Origin: Chitinophaga dinghuensis
Lineage (GTDB): Bacteria; Bacteroidota; Bacteroidia; Chitinophagales; Chitinophagaceae
NCBI RefSeq assembly: GCF_003259435.1
Contig: NZ_QLMA01000002.1
Coordinates: 248,001-312,000 of the forward strand
Direction: 5' to 3'
DNA: 64,000 nucleotides
Below the pieces are notes generated by a model. The model was not told the origin of the DNA, did no database searches, and saw only the letters and a program-made list of their open reading frames with translations. Within the stretch, counting starts at the first letter, position 1; each line of letters opens with the position of its first letter. Shown here in pieces: positions 16,267-24,914 of the stretch. The position numbers and the translations under genes were made by a program.

Positions 16267-17334
16267 CTACGGATTTTTCCTGGATTTCATCGATAACCGC
16301 TTCTGTACTATCGGCGCTTCCCGCTTTTTTACCAGATACTCGTTGGAATAAATCTGCAACAGCAGAATAAACATAGATATGAGGAGTGGTCCGAAAATCA
16401 GTCCTATAAAGCCAAAGAGGCTAACGCCTATCAGTACCCCGAAGATGGTGATAAGCGGATGTACATCCGCGATTTGTTTCGCCAGCAGGAATCGGGCAAT
16501 GTTGTCGGAAGTTCCTACGATCACAAAACCATAAATCAATACTGCCAGTCCCTGGAAAGTGTTGCCAGTAGTTAATATATAAACACCTAAAGGAACATAT
16601 ACCGCCGCAGCGCCTATTACCGGCAACATAGCCGTAAAACAGGTGACGATAAACCAGAAAAACGGTTGCGATACGCCAAAAATTAAATAACCGATCAGCG
16701 AAACAATACCCTGAATAACTGCAATCAGCGGGATACCCACCGCATTGGCAATAACCAGTTTGTTGAATTCCTTACCCAGCAGATCCACATTTTCGTCTTT
16801 CAGTGGAATATATTCATACAGAAAGGCTTCCATCTCCCGTAATTTCACCAACATAAAATACAGGATAAAATACATGATGGCAATGGTGGTCAGCGTATTA
16901 AAAGTAGCCCCCAGGAATCCGGGAAGAAAAGCGGTGAGCGACTCCTGGATCTTTTGAATGCGGGCGTCCGTAATCACCGTGAAGCCCAGCTGTTCCGATA
17001 AATGGTTGTTCAGCGTTTTTGCCTGCTGAATCAGGTTGGCAGAATTGGAAACCGCATATACTACTCTGGAACTCAGCATGTTAACCAATGCACCTACCGG
17101 CACCAAAATGATAAGGAAGGTCAATAAGAGGAGTAGGGCGGCAGCCAGACTTTTATTCCACCTGTATTTTTCTACCAGCGCAATCATCCATCGGCGACAG
17201 AGAATATAAAATGTGATGGCCCCCAGGAATCCGGGAAAGTACGTATACAGGTTAGTAAACAAGAGTATGGCCAGGAACAATATCAGCAGTAAAAAACCAA
17301 TCTGCTTCAGTCGGGCATTATCTAAATAACTCAT
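16267..17334 (-). CDS. AI-2E family transporter (UPF0118 membrane protein)
   Basis: A polytopic inner-membrane protein of 355 residues, the usual length. Two hydrophobic hairpins lie in the first 90 residues, then a soluble segment of about 70 residues and a second group of helices. The C-terminal FGVLIGVSLFGFIGLIFGPLL is the family hallmark. Members export small molecules, and a few work as Na+/H+ antiporters; quorum-signal export is shown only for some, so the substrate is open. A basic tail (KKREAPIVQKRLSMKSRK) follows. The gene is alone on this strand. Confidence 0.88.
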   Translation of the reverse strand: MSYLDNARLKQIGFLLLILFLAILLFTNLYTYFPGFLGAITFYILCRRWMIALVEKYRWNKSLAAALLLLLTFLIILVPVGALVNMLSSRVVYAVSNSANLIQQAKTLNNHLSEQLGFTVITDARIQKIQESLTAFLPGFLGATFNTLTTIAIMYFILYFMLVKLREMEAFLYEYIPLKDENVDLLGKEFNKLVIANAVGIPLIAVIQGIVSLIGYLIFGVSQPFFWFIVTCFTAMLPVIGAAAVYVPLGVYILTTGNTFQGLAVLIYGFVIVGTSDNIARFLLAKQIADVHPLITIFGVLIGVSLFGFIGLIFGPLLISMFILLLQIYSNEYLVKKREAPIVQKRLSMKSRKNP

Positions 17335-17501
17335 AATTTAATTTCGTAAAAATTAGCCTACTTTCAAAGTCTGCGCCAAAGGTTGTATTGCTGTTAAGAG
17401 GTAAACAAATTTCTATACTGCTTGTTCTTGGAATAATGTTTGTGAGCCATTAGCTACTAATGCTCAAATGATTATTTTCTAATCTTTAAAAAAACTTTGT
17501 T

Positions 17502-17696
17502 ATGAGTAGAAGTTCAAAAGCTGTGGTTTCATTTATCGTCGGCGCTGCTGTTGGTGTAGCAGTTGGATATTTTCTGAATTCCGACAAAAAGGATGAACTG
17601 GTAGAAAAAATGAAATATCAGGCAGACAAGCTGAAAGATAAATGGAAGAAAAAGAGGGATCATTTTGAGGACGCCCTCGAAAATGAGCTGGCTTAA
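17502..17696 (+). CDS. YtxH-like small membrane protein
   Basis: A 64-residue protein with one N-terminal membrane helix (about 7-25, VSFIVGAAVGVAVGYFL). A strongly charged, probably coiled helix follows, rich in Lys and Glu. This resembles the YtxH/gas-vesicle-protein-like stress proteins. It heads a cluster of three small same-strand envelope genes, followed after 24 bases by a holin-superfamily-like protein. Such trios recur in Bacteroidota and are thought to be stress or envelope related, but no activity is known. Confidence 0.78.
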   Translation: MSRSSKAVVSFIVGAAVGVAVGYFLNSDKKDELVEKMKYQADKLKDKWKKKRDHFEDALENELA

Positions 17697-17720
17697 TTCC
17701 ATTTGATTAAATAAAACTGC

Positions 17721-18176
17721 ATGGAAGAAAATTTCAGCGATTACTTTAAACAAACAGGGAAAGTTGCCAAAGATTACCTCGAAACGAGGCTGGATCTGCT
17801 GAAGCTCCAGGCAGCGGGAAAGCTATCAAAAGCGCTGGGATTATTTTTCTCAGTATTGATGGCTTTCCTGCTGTTCTTTTTTGTCATTGTGTTTCTGGGA
17901 ATGTTGGTGGCATTCTGGATTGGTGAAAGAACCGGCAGTTTTACCATTGGATTCACCTGTGCCTCCGGATTATTCATCCTGTTTTTTGTTATTATCATTT
18001 TTTTTCGAAGACAACTTATCGAAAGACCACTATCCAGGCTACTCATTAATGTGCTGATCGATGAAATCGAAGAGCGTGATCCTGTACATGGGAAAGACAA
18101 AAAAGAGAAAAGCCAGGTGGTAACGCCGGCTGATTCCGGATATGTTCCTGACGATGAAGCCATAGAACACCCTTAA
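17721..18176 (+). CDS. Phage-holin-superfamily-like membrane protein
   Basis: A 151-residue protein with an amphipathic N-terminal region (YLETRLDLLKLQAAGKLSKA) and two membrane helices at about 45-70 and 75-100. A basic RRQL segment and an acidic polar tail follow. The layout fits the putative actinobacterial holin-X/holin superfamily III proteins, common chromosomal membrane proteins not tied to phage lysis. It overlaps neither neighbour and is spaced 24 and 2 bases from them, so all three are likely one operon. Function unknown. Confidence 0.7.
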   Translation: MEENFSDYFKQTGKVAKDYLETRLDLLKLQAAGKLSKALGLFFSVLMAFLLFFFVIVFLGMLVAFWIGERTGSFTIGFTCASGLFILFFVIIIFFRRQLIERPLSRLLINVLIDEIEERDPVHGKDKKEKSQVVTPADSGYVPDDEAIEHP

Positions 18177-18178
18177 AC

Positions 18179-18538
18179 ATGGCCAAGAAAAAGAAAATAC
18201 ATGGTTTTGACGCACTGGAGCAGGAAATCGCCCGGCTGCAAAAACGTTCCGTAGACCTGGAAGATGTGTTGCTGGAACGAGTGGATCACTTCAAGGATAA
18301 CTATAAAAGAATGGCCTTGAATTCCATTATTCCAGGAAGCGGCAAACACACTAATATGATGAGCGCCGCCGGAAAGGTGGCCAAATTCGCCTGGGAAAGC
18401 GGTAGGTTTAAAAACTTTGCTACCGGCGCATTGATTACTGCCCTGGAGTTCTTTGGGGTTCAACTGGGTATTAAACTCTTTAATAAATTCGCGAAAAGTC
18501 GCAAAGAAAAGAAGAAGAACGATCCCGATTTTGAATAA
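18179..18538 (+). CDS. Small conserved-type protein of unknown function
   Basis: I do not recognise a family. The 119-residue product starts with a lysine cluster, then a helical segment FDALEQEIARLQKRSVDLED likely to form a coiled coil. A hydrophobic stretch near residues 85-103 (FATGALITALEFFGVQLGIKL) may be membrane associated, and the tail is very basic. It starts 2 bases after the holin-like gene, so it is the third member of the envelope trio. It ends at a clear hairpin. Confidence 0.7.
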   Translation: MAKKKKIHGFDALEQEIARLQKRSVDLEDVLLERVDHFKDNYKRMALNSIIPGSGKHTNMMSAAGKVAKFAWESGRFKNFATGALITALEFFGVQLGIKLFNKFAKSRKEKKKNDPDFE

Positions 18539-18542
18539 AAAA

Positions 18543-18561
18543 ACCGGGCATATAGCCCGGT
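18543..18561. terminator. Hairpin between convergent genes
   Basis: ACCGGGC-ATATA-GCCCGGT is a perfect 7-base stem preceded by an A-run. It lies between the small-protein trio and the radical SAM gene stop and probably terminates both directions. Confidence 0.7.
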
Positions 18562-18591
18562 ATATTGTTGATTATTATTTCGTTAGACACG

Positions 18592-19617
18592 TTATCCCCA
18601 GACTTTCGTACCCTCGCTGCAGTTAGCACAGATATCAATGTTTTTTCTGGACTCCAGGATCTCACTACGGAAACGGATATACTCTTTATTATGCCATAAT
18701 GCTTTGAAGGATTCTTTTTTCAGATTCCCCAGGCGATGTTGTGCATCTTTATCAAAGCAACAAGGTACCACCAGGCCATCCCAGGTAACAACCGGAGAGT
18801 GCCAGAGGCGCCAGCAGTGGTTACTCAGCTTGTTTTTAATGCTATAGGTACCATCCTCATTACGATGGTAGCGGGAGTATTTATCGATTGTAGGAATAAG
18901 GCGGTTGCCTTCTTCATAGTCATATACCTGCGCGGTTTTAAAGCGCACCTGGTCTACGCCGATTTCCTTTGCTAGTCTTTTAATATCCTCGATCTGGTGT
19001 TCATTCGGCTTTACTACCAGGAACTGAAAGAAGACAAATGGTTTTTTTGAATTCAGTTCCTTTTTCCATTTCACGATATTTTTAGCCCCCTGGATAACTT
19101 TATCCAGATGTCCGCCTACGCGATACTGCGTATATACGTCCTGGGTAGTACCATCGATGGAGATGATCAGTCGGTCCAGTCCACTTTCCACTGTTTTTTT
19201 GGCGTTAGCCTCAGTGAGGTAGTGCGCATTGGTGGAAGTAGCGGTATAGATACCTTTTTCGGAAGCATACTTCACCATATCCAGGAAACCCGGATTGAGA
19301 AAGGGTTCTCCCTGGAAATAGAAGATCAGGTAAAGTAGTTCTTTATGAATTTCGTCGATGGTTTGCTTAAAGAAATCCTGTTGCAGCATACCGGTAGGAC
19401 GGGTGAAGGCTCTGAGACCGCTCGGGCATTCCGGGCAACGCAGATTACAGGAGGTGGTGGGCTCAAAAGATATTGAAATAGGATATCCCCATTGAACAGG
19501 TTTTCCGGTCCATTTGCTGGCGAAATAACTTCCTAGTACTTTTCCGGCGTTTAAAGCGCGGCGGAAAGTGAACTTGGAAAAGAGGTTGAGGCTATCATTC
19601 AGGTTAAAATCAGGCAT
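18592..19617 (-). CDS. Radical SAM/SPASM domain protein
   Basis: An iron-sulfur enzyme of 341 residues. The SAM-binding 4Fe-4S motif is CNLRCPEC, with cysteines 57, 61 and 64. Core blocks FYFQGEPFLNPGFLD and GLDRLIISIDG follow. A C-terminal SPASM region with paired cysteines (VVPCCFDKD and ICANCSEG) should bind auxiliary clusters. Such proteins modify peptides or act in other radical chemistry. No candidate precursor peptide is beside it, so its substrate is unknown. It is a lone gene divergent from the GH25 lysozyme. Confidence 0.87.
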   Translation of the reverse strand: MPDFNLNDSLNLFSKFTFRRALNAGKVLGSYFASKWTGKPVQWGYPISISFEPTTSCNLRCPECPSGLRAFTRPTGMLQQDFFKQTIDEIHKELLYLIFYFQGEPFLNPGFLDMVKYASEKGIYTATSTNAHYLTEANAKKTVESGLDRLIISIDGTTQDVYTQYRVGGHLDKVIQGAKNIVKWKKELNSKKPFVFFQFLVVKPNEHQIEDIKRLAKEIGVDQVRFKTAQVYDYEEGNRLIPTIDKYSRYHRNEDGTYSIKNKLSNHCWRLWHSPVVTWDGLVVPCCFDKDAQHRLGNLKKESFKALWHNKEYIRFRSEILESRKNIDICANCSEGTKVWG

Positions 19618-19734
19618 AAAAATTCACTTGACCATTGTAAAAGTACTGTCTTTAATCAAATTATAGCCTATAATTGCTATAAAATTACCGCTGTCAGCAA
19701 TTACCCAAATTACCTGCAACTAACTGAAATTAAA

Positions 19735-20475
19735 GTGAAAAGCTTCTGGATTCGAATAATACTGGTGATACTGGCCATAGCTGGCTGGTATTGGTGGAAA
19801 ACCAGGGAAGAAAAAATTAAGTTCGTACGATACGATGAATTCGGAATTGATATGCCGGTTAATTACAGGATTCATGGTATTGACGTATCGAAATTTCAAA
19901 AGGATATCAACTGGACGGCAGTACGCCAGATGAAAGTTGATAATATTCGTATATCCTTTGCCTTTATAAAGGCGACGGAAGGGATTACCCGTCAGGATGC
20001 CTCCTTTAACCAGAACTGGGACAGAGCTGGCAGGGCAGGTCTCATCAGGGGAGCATATCATTTCTTCTACGCTACCCGCGACCCTCTCAAACAAGCCATC
20101 AACTTTCAGAATGTGGTCGACTTGCAGTCGGGCGATCTACCTCCCGTATTGGACATCGAAACCTCCAATAACCAGCCGGCTGCGGTGATCCGCAGCACGG
20201 CCAGGATATGGCTTGAAGAGATGGAAAAAGCGTATAAAGTGAAGCCCATCATCTATACCAACATACATTTCTACGAAACGTACCTCGGAGATGAGTTTGA
20301 TAAATATCCATTGTGGATAGCGCACTATTACCAGAAGGAAAGACCTTCCTCCAACAGAAGCTGGATATTCTGGCAACATAGTGACATGGGCAGGGTAAAC
20401 GGTATTAGAACAACAGTAGATTTTAATGTCTTTAAAGGAGACAGCGCCGCACTTGCCAAGCTATTAATCCCATAA
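19735..20475 (+). CDS. GH25 family lysozyme-like protein
   Basis: A 246-residue protein with an N-terminal membrane helix (IRIILVILAIAGWYWW) that should anchor it on the outer face of the inner membrane or act as a signal. The GH25 domain covers about 45-240. HGIDVSKFQKDINW holds the first catalytic Asp, AFIKATEG follows, and PPVLDIET carries the Asp-x-Glu pair that cleaves peptidoglycan glycan strands. The start is a GTG at 19735, preceded by no good alternative. A small membrane protein follows 9 bases later, so the two probably form an operon. Confidence 0.87.
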   Translation: MKSFWIRIILVILAIAGWYWWKTREEKIKFVRYDEFGIDMPVNYRIHGIDVSKFQKDINWTAVRQMKVDNIRISFAFIKATEGITRQDASFNQNWDRAGRAGLIRGAYHFFYATRDPLKQAINFQNVVDLQSGDLPPVLDIETSNNQPAAVIRSTARIWLEEMEKAYKVKPIIYTNIHFYETYLGDEFDKYPLWIAHYYQKERPSSNRSWIFWQHSDMGRVNGIRTTVDFNVFKGDSAALAKLLIP

Positions 20476-20484
20476 CTTTGTATT

Positions 20485-20799
20485 ATGACAGACGACGAAA
20501 AGCAAGAACAACCAACGCAGCAGCCAGGAGAGCCTGGGCCAGGCAATGGCACGGATCCGGATAAGCCGCCGTTCGATATGGACCTGCTGAGATACTTTTT
20601 CAAAATCATGAGAACCGTAGTATTCGGATTCTTCTGGATGATGATAAATGTATTCCTGGGCTTGTATCTTGGTTTTGGCGTGCCGGAAGAATCTACTCCC
20701 GGCCGACTGTTATTCTTTTATTCTTGGCTGACCATTTCTATGACAGCATTCATTTACTTCCTCTGGCGTATGTGGCGTAAGAAAGAAAAAGAGCCCTGA
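20485..20799 (+). CDS. Small two-helix membrane protein of unknown function
   Basis: I do not recognise a family. The 104-residue protein begins with a polar region rich in Pro, Gly, Gln and Glu (about residues 1-35). Two membrane helices follow, at about 47-67 and 75-94, then a basic tail. This looks like a small accessory membrane protein with an unfolded cytoplasmic N-terminus. It starts 9 bases after the GH25 gene and its stop is 4 bases from that of the convergent CAP-domain gene. Confidence 0.7.
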   Translation: MTDDEKQEQPTQQPGEPGPGNGTDPDKPPFDMDLLRYFFKIMRTVVFGFFWMMINVFLGLYLGFGVPEESTPGRLLFFYSWLTISMTAFIYFLWRMWRKKEKEP

Positions 20800-20802
20800 G
20801 AC

Positions 20803-21345
20803 TTATTGCACGCCGTTCCTATGACCCAGTTCCATTGTCCAGGACTTATCATACCGTCCTACGCCGATCTCTGTATAACCGGCCGTCATCATGTTTTTGC
20901 AATGACTCGGACTATTCAACCAGCCTAATACTACTGCTTGTTCATCCATATTGCCGGTAGCAATATTTTCGCCATAAGTATTCCAGCGATATCCGGCTTG
21001 ATCCAGCCGCATACCAGGAGTACTGCCATTTGGCGCATTATGATCGAAGTAATTATTTAAAGCCATATCCTTACTATGGAGATAAGCCGCTTTCTCCAGC
21101 AGACCGTTCCAGGTAAGCGGGCCTACAGCAGGCATTTGTACGCCGCCGCAATTGCAACCGCGACTTCTCAGTCCATTTACAAGGGTGAGTAGGGCCTTAC
21201 GGTCCACGTGATTTTCAGGTACTGTAACTGTATCTACAGCAACAGGTGTAGGGTTGGGGTCGATGGGTTGAACATCGTTTTGTTTTGTGCAACTGCAAAA
21301 TGTAATCAGCGCTAAGCAAACAATACTTAATAATTTCCCGGACAT
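20803..21345 (-). CDS. CAP (SCP/PR1-like) domain lipoprotein
   Basis: A 180-residue protein with a lipoprotein signal ending in a cysteine-rich lipobox (TFCSC; Cys17 or Cys19). A proline- and threonine-rich linker comes next, followed by a CAP domain from about residue 50. Typical blocks are KAAYLHSKDMA, YFDHNAPNGSTPG, YGENIA, and a SPSHCKNMM/GVGRYDKSW end. Bacterial CAP proteins are exported, but their biochemical role is mostly unknown. Two extra cysteines (GCNCGG) precede the domain core and may form a disulfide. It is a single gene. Confidence 0.87.
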   Translation of the reverse strand: MSGKLLSIVCLALITFCSCTKQNDVQPIDPNPTPVAVDTVTVPENHVDRKALLTLVNGLRSRGCNCGGVQMPAVGPLTWNGLLEKAAYLHSKDMALNNYFDHNAPNGSTPGMRLDQAGYRWNTYGENIATGNMDEQAVVLGWLNSPSHCKNMMTAGYTEIGVGRYDKSWTMELGHRNGVQ

Positions 21346-21746
21346 AACCAGTTAATAAGTGATTAAGTGAAATAGATACCGGGTTCTAAACAGGAGTTAG
21401 TTAAAATCAATACTTGTTTTTCAGCAGGAAGAGGATAAAATCAGGCAGGTTGATCAGAGGTTATGGGGTCGAATTTTGGTTTGTTCTCCCTAAGGAGGGC
21501 CCAAAGATAGAACAGATATATGGGACTTTTATCACAGGTTTTGCAAACGTAATGTTAACGATAACTGTGATATACTTGCAGATACCTCGCTTTTTGGATT
21601 AAATTAATCAGTGCCAAATAGGAACGCATGTTAAATTTTTAGCAAAAGTTAAACAGAAATATCAGTGAAGGGGAAGCCTGATTATAGTAACTTTGCAGCA
21701 CCAATTAACAACCATATTTCAATTATATTTTTAAAATCAACAGCTT
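21346..21746. promoter_or_regulatory. Intergenic region with -7 element for the kdnA gene
   Basis: This 401-base gap holds divergent upstream regions. TAACTTTG at 21688-21695 fits the Bacteroidetes -7 consensus and reads toward kdnA with a leader of about 45 bases. A matching -33 TTTG is not obvious. A 62-codon open frame inside the gap has no gene-like features and I do not call it. Confidence 0.45.
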
Positions 21747-22937
21747 ATGCCCGGATTTGAACTATTTGGACCCGAGGAAAGGAAAGAAATAAATGACGTA
21801 ATGGACACCGGTATCATGATGAGATACGGGTTTGATGGTCCACGTAAAGGTATATGGAAAGCGAAAGAGCTGGAAGCAGAAATGTGTAAAAGACTGAATG
21901 TACAGTATGCACAGCTGGCCTCCAGTGGTACTGCTGCGTTGACCACTGCTATGGCCGCTCTGGGCCTGGGCGCTGGCGATGAAGTCATTATGCCTACTTT
22001 CACCTTCGTAGCCAGCTTTGAATCTGTATTCTCTGTTGGCGCCACTCCGGTACTGGTAGATGTGGATGATACCCTCACCCTCGACCCTAAAGCCGTTGAA
22101 GCTGCCATTACCCCACGTACCAAAGTGGTAATGCCTGTACATATGTGCGGCGCTATGGCAGATATGGATGCCCTTATGGATATCTGTAAAAGACATAACC
22201 TGATTTTACTGGAAGACGCGTGCCAGTCGTTCGGCGCTACTTATAAAGGCAAAGCGCTGGGTACTATCGGTGATGCGGGTACGTATTCCTTCGACTTTGT
22301 AAAAACGATTACCTGTGCGGAAGGCGGCGGTATCGTTACCAATAATAAAGATGTGTACATCAAATGTGATGGCTATACCGACCACGGACATGACCACATC
22401 GGCAACGATCGCGGTCTGGAACAGCATCCGTTCATTGGGTATAACTACCGTATTTCTGAACTGCACGCTGCTGTAGGTCTGGCTCAGATCCGTAAAATTG
22501 ACACCTTCCTGTCTATCCAGCGCAGCACCAAGAAGATCTTCAAAGATGCATTGTCTGCCATCCCTGGTGTGACTTTCCGGCGTTTGCCAGATCCTGCCGG
22601 CGATAGCGCTACCTTCCTGTCCTTCTTCCTGCCAGAAGCAGACCAGGCGCGTAAAGCAGCAGCTGCTATGAAAGCTGCTGGTCTCGCAGCATTCTACTAT
22701 TATGACAACAACTGGCATTATATCCGTCAGTGGGATCATTTCAAACAAGGTAGCGTGCTGACGCCATTTGCACCAGGACTGAAACAAGCGATGGAAATCT
22801 ATAAAACAAAAGAATTCCCTGCTTCTGATGCAATCATCAGCAGAAATATCTCCACACCAATCAACCTCTCCTGGTCTGAAGCTGAGATCAAGGAAAGAGT
22901 AGAGAAAATGGTGAATGCAATTAAAAGCGCATTATAA
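21747..22937 (+). CDS. kdnA: DegT/DnrJ/EryC1/StrS aminotransferase, probable KdnA (8-amino-Kdo synthesis)
   Basis: A PLP-dependent sugar aminotransferase of 396 residues. SSGTAALTTAMAALGLG binds PLP phosphate, EDACQSFGATYKG holds the ring-stacking Asp, and Lys186 in FVKTITCAEGG should form the Schiff base. GYNYRISELHAAVGLAQI is also typical. With KdsB and an iron alcohol dehydrogenase immediately downstream, the best fit is KdnA, which aminates C8 of oxidised Kdo to 8-amino-3,8-dideoxy-octulosonate. That pathway is established in Shewanella; the transfer here rests on gene order and family. A hairpin separates it from kdsB. Confidence 0.85.
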   Translation: MPGFELFGPEERKEINDVMDTGIMMRYGFDGPRKGIWKAKELEAEMCKRLNVQYAQLASSGTAALTTAMAALGLGAGDEVIMPTFTFVASFESVFSVGATPVLVDVDDTLTLDPKAVEAAITPRTKVVMPVHMCGAMADMDALMDICKRHNLILLEDACQSFGATYKGKALGTIGDAGTYSFDFVKTITCAEGGGIVTNNKDVYIKCDGYTDHGHDHIGNDRGLEQHPFIGYNYRISELHAAVGLAQIRKIDTFLSIQRSTKKIFKDALSAIPGVTFRRLPDPAGDSATFLSFFLPEADQARKAAAAMKAAGLAAFYYYDNNWHYIRQWDHFKQGSVLTPFAPGLKQAMEIYKTKEFPASDAIISRNISTPINLSWSEAEIKERVEKMVNAIKSAL

Positions 22938-22946
22938 ATACTGATA

Positions 22947-22989
22947 AAGGCGTAACCCGGGTAGCAATGCTGCCCGGTTACGCCTTTAC
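22947..22989 (+). terminator. Strong hairpin between kdnA and kdsB
   Basis: AAAGGCGTAACC at the left pairs with GGTTACGCCTTT at the right, with inner GGGTAGC/GCTGCCC pairing and a three-base loop. This 19-base stem with one bulge ends just 17 bases before the kdsB start. It may act as an attenuator or processing site inside the operon. Confidence 0.6.
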
Positions 22990-23005
22990 ACTTAAATATA
23001 TCGGC

Positions 23006-23731
23006 ATGAAGAAAATAGCGTTGATACCTGCCCGTTATGGCGCTACCCGCTTTCCGGGCAAAATGATGGCTAAACTGGGCGAAAAATCTGTTATCCTCCG
23101 CACTTATGAATCCACTGTAAACACCGGCGTATTTGATGAGGTAATGGTGGTGACAGACAGCGATATCATTTTCCAGGAAATAGTAACCAACGGCGGTAAA
23201 GCCGTCATGAGCAAAAGAGAGCATGAATGTGGTACAGATCGTATCGCAGAAGCCATGGAACTACTGGATTATGAGATTGTAGTGAATGTACAAGGAGACG
23301 AACCCTTCACTCAAAAAGAACCCCTCGAAAAACTGCTGAAAGTATTTGAAGGGGAAGAAGGAAAGAAAGTACAGGTGGCCTCCCTCATGCAGGTACTCAC
23401 CGATCAACAGTCTATCGAAGATCCAAACTATGTGAAAGTAGCGGTAGACAAAAACTCCAATGCCTTATTCTTCTCCCGCAGCGTTATTCCTTATCCCCGC
23501 GCAAAAGATATTACGCCCGTTTACTACGAACATATTGGTATCTATGCTTTCCGCAAGGAAACGCTGATGACATTTACCAAACTGGAACCAACCCCACTGG
23601 AACTGGCGGAGAAAGTAGAATGCCTCCGTTACCTGGAAAATGGTATTCCGATGAAAATGGTCGTAACAGAATATATGGGTGTGGAAATTGACACGCCGGA
23701 AGATCTGGAAAAAGCGGCAAAACTTTTATAA
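23006..23731 (+). CDS. kdsB: CMP-Kdo synthetase (3-deoxy-manno-octulosonate cytidylyltransferase)
   Basis: This enzyme couples Kdo, or here possibly 8-amino-Kdo, to CMP for transfer to lipid A. With the start at 23006 the protein has 241 residues, the usual length; the frame is open 13 codons upstream, but MKKIALIPARYGATRFPGK is the true family beginning. The EHECGTDRIAE and VNVQGDEPF blocks are the substrate and metal sites. ELAEKVECLRYLENG and VEIDTPEDL end the fold. It sits between the aminotransferase and dehydrogenase genes of the proposed 8-amino-Kdo set. Confidence 0.95.
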   Translation: MKKIALIPARYGATRFPGKMMAKLGEKSVILRTYESTVNTGVFDEVMVVTDSDIIFQEIVTNGGKAVMSKREHECGTDRIAEAMELLDYEIVVNVQGDEPFTQKEPLEKLLKVFEGEEGKKVQVASLMQVLTDQQSIEDPNYVKVAVDKNSNALFFSRSVIPYPRAKDITPVYYEHIGIYAFRKETLMTFTKLEPTPLELAEKVECLRYLENGIPMKMVVTEYMGVEIDTPEDLEKAAKLL

Positions 23732-23752
23732 CAAACTAACTAATACGCATAT

Positions 23753-24829
23753 ATGAAATTCAGGAATTTTAAAATGGTGGACTACGTGGTTTACGGTAAC
23801 GGGTGTTTTGACCAGTTAGACGAAATCCTGGCCCCTAAGCGTAATGGCGATGCACCCATGATTTTCTTCGTGGACATGTATTTCCAGGATAAGAAAGAAT
23901 TTTTATCCCGCGTTCCTCTGCGCGGCAAGGATAAAATCGTGATCATCGATGTAACAGACGAACCTAAAACCAAATATGTTGACCAGATCCGCGATGAACT
24001 GAAAGCTGAATTCGGTCAGGTATCCGGTATCATCGGTATTGGTGGCGGTTCTGTGATGGATATGGCAAAAGCGGTTGCCCTGATGATGACCAACCCAGGG
24101 TCCTCTGCGGATTACCAGGGATGGGATCTCGTTAAACTGCCAGGCGTATACAAAGTAGGTATTCCTACAATCTCCGGTACAGGCGCGGAAGTTAGCCGCA
24201 CTTGCGTACTGACAGGCCCTACCCGTAAACTGGGTATGAACTCCGACTTCACTCCATTTGATCAGATCGTACTGGACCCTTCCCTGACAAAAACAGTGGA
24301 ACCTAACCAGCGTTTCTATACTGCAATGGACTGCTTTATCCATTGCGTAGAATCTTTACAAGGTACTTACCTGAATGCTTTCAGCCAGTCCTACGGTGAA
24401 AAAGCACAGGAACTGTGTGAAGAAATCTTCCTGGATAAAGACCAATGGGATGATGATGCAGATGAGAAACTGATGATGGCTTCCTATGCAGGCGGTATGA
24501 GCATCGCTTACAGCCAGGTGGGCGTAGCGCACGCAGTGAGCTATGGCCTGGCGTACCTGCTCGGTACTAAACACGGTATCGGTAACTGTATCGTGTTCGA
24601 CAAACTGGAAGAATTCTATCCTGAAGGTGTGGAGAAATTCAAGAAAATGGTGCAGAAACATAACATCACCATTCCTCAGGGTATCACCAAAGGCCTGACA
24701 GACGAACAATTCGATATCATGATCAACGTATCCCTGGGCATGGCTCCACTGTGGGAAAATGCACTGGGTAAAGACTGGAAGACGATCATGACGCCTGAAC
24801 GTCTGCGCAAGCTCTACGAAAGACTCTAA
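23753..24829 (+). CDS. kdnB: Iron-containing alcohol dehydrogenase, probable KdnB
   Basis: A 358-residue group III metal-dependent dehydrogenase. GIGGGSVMDMAKA is the NAD(P)-binding loop, and PTISGTGAEVS is family typical. Metal ligands are expected in MDCFIHCVES, GVAHAVSYG and GTKHGIGNC. KdnB oxidises the C8 hydroxyl of Kdo to the aldehyde that KdnA then aminates. Position 21 bases after kdsB supports that role over a general alcohol dehydrogenase. The unit ends in a perfect hairpin. Confidence 0.85.
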   Translation: MKFRNFKMVDYVVYGNGCFDQLDEILAPKRNGDAPMIFFVDMYFQDKKEFLSRVPLRGKDKIVIIDVTDEPKTKYVDQIRDELKAEFGQVSGIIGIGGGSVMDMAKAVALMMTNPGSSADYQGWDLVKLPGVYKVGIPTISGTGAEVSRTCVLTGPTRKLGMNSDFTPFDQIVLDPSLTKTVEPNQRFYTAMDCFIHCVESLQGTYLNAFSQSYGEKAQELCEEIFLDKDQWDDDADEKLMMASYAGGMSIAYSQVGVAHAVSYGLAYLLGTKHGIGNCIVFDKLEEFYPEGVEKFKKMVQKHNITIPQGITKGLTDEQFDIMINVSLGMAPLWENALGKDWKTIMTPERLRKLYERL

Positions 24830-24850
24830 TCAGTTTACAGATAACAGGAA

Positions 24851-24890
24851 TAAAGGCATTCTGTCGTATCGGCAGAATGCCTTTATTAGT
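24851..24890 (+). terminator. Terminator after kdnB
   Basis: TAAAGGCATTCTG (24851-24863) and its perfect reverse complement (24873-24885) form a 13-base stem with a 9-base loop, followed by a T-rich stretch. Confidence 0.8.
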
Positions 24891-24914
24891 TTAACTTCAG
24901 ACTAAAAAAATACC

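Noticed and set aside
17721..18176. Prophage lysis genes (holin-like proteins at 17721 and 33882)
   Set aside because: No phage structural, integrase or lysis neighbours; these families are common chromosomal membrane proteins. The GH25 lysozyme at 19735 is also membrane-anchored and not in a phage context.
18592..19617. RiPP biosynthesis locus around the radical SAM/SPASM protein
   Set aside because: No precursor peptide, transporter or protease beside it; neighbours are envelope genes.
21414..21602. 62-codon frame in the gap before the aminotransferase
   Set aside because: No signal, no family resemblance, poor context and no promoter placed for it.
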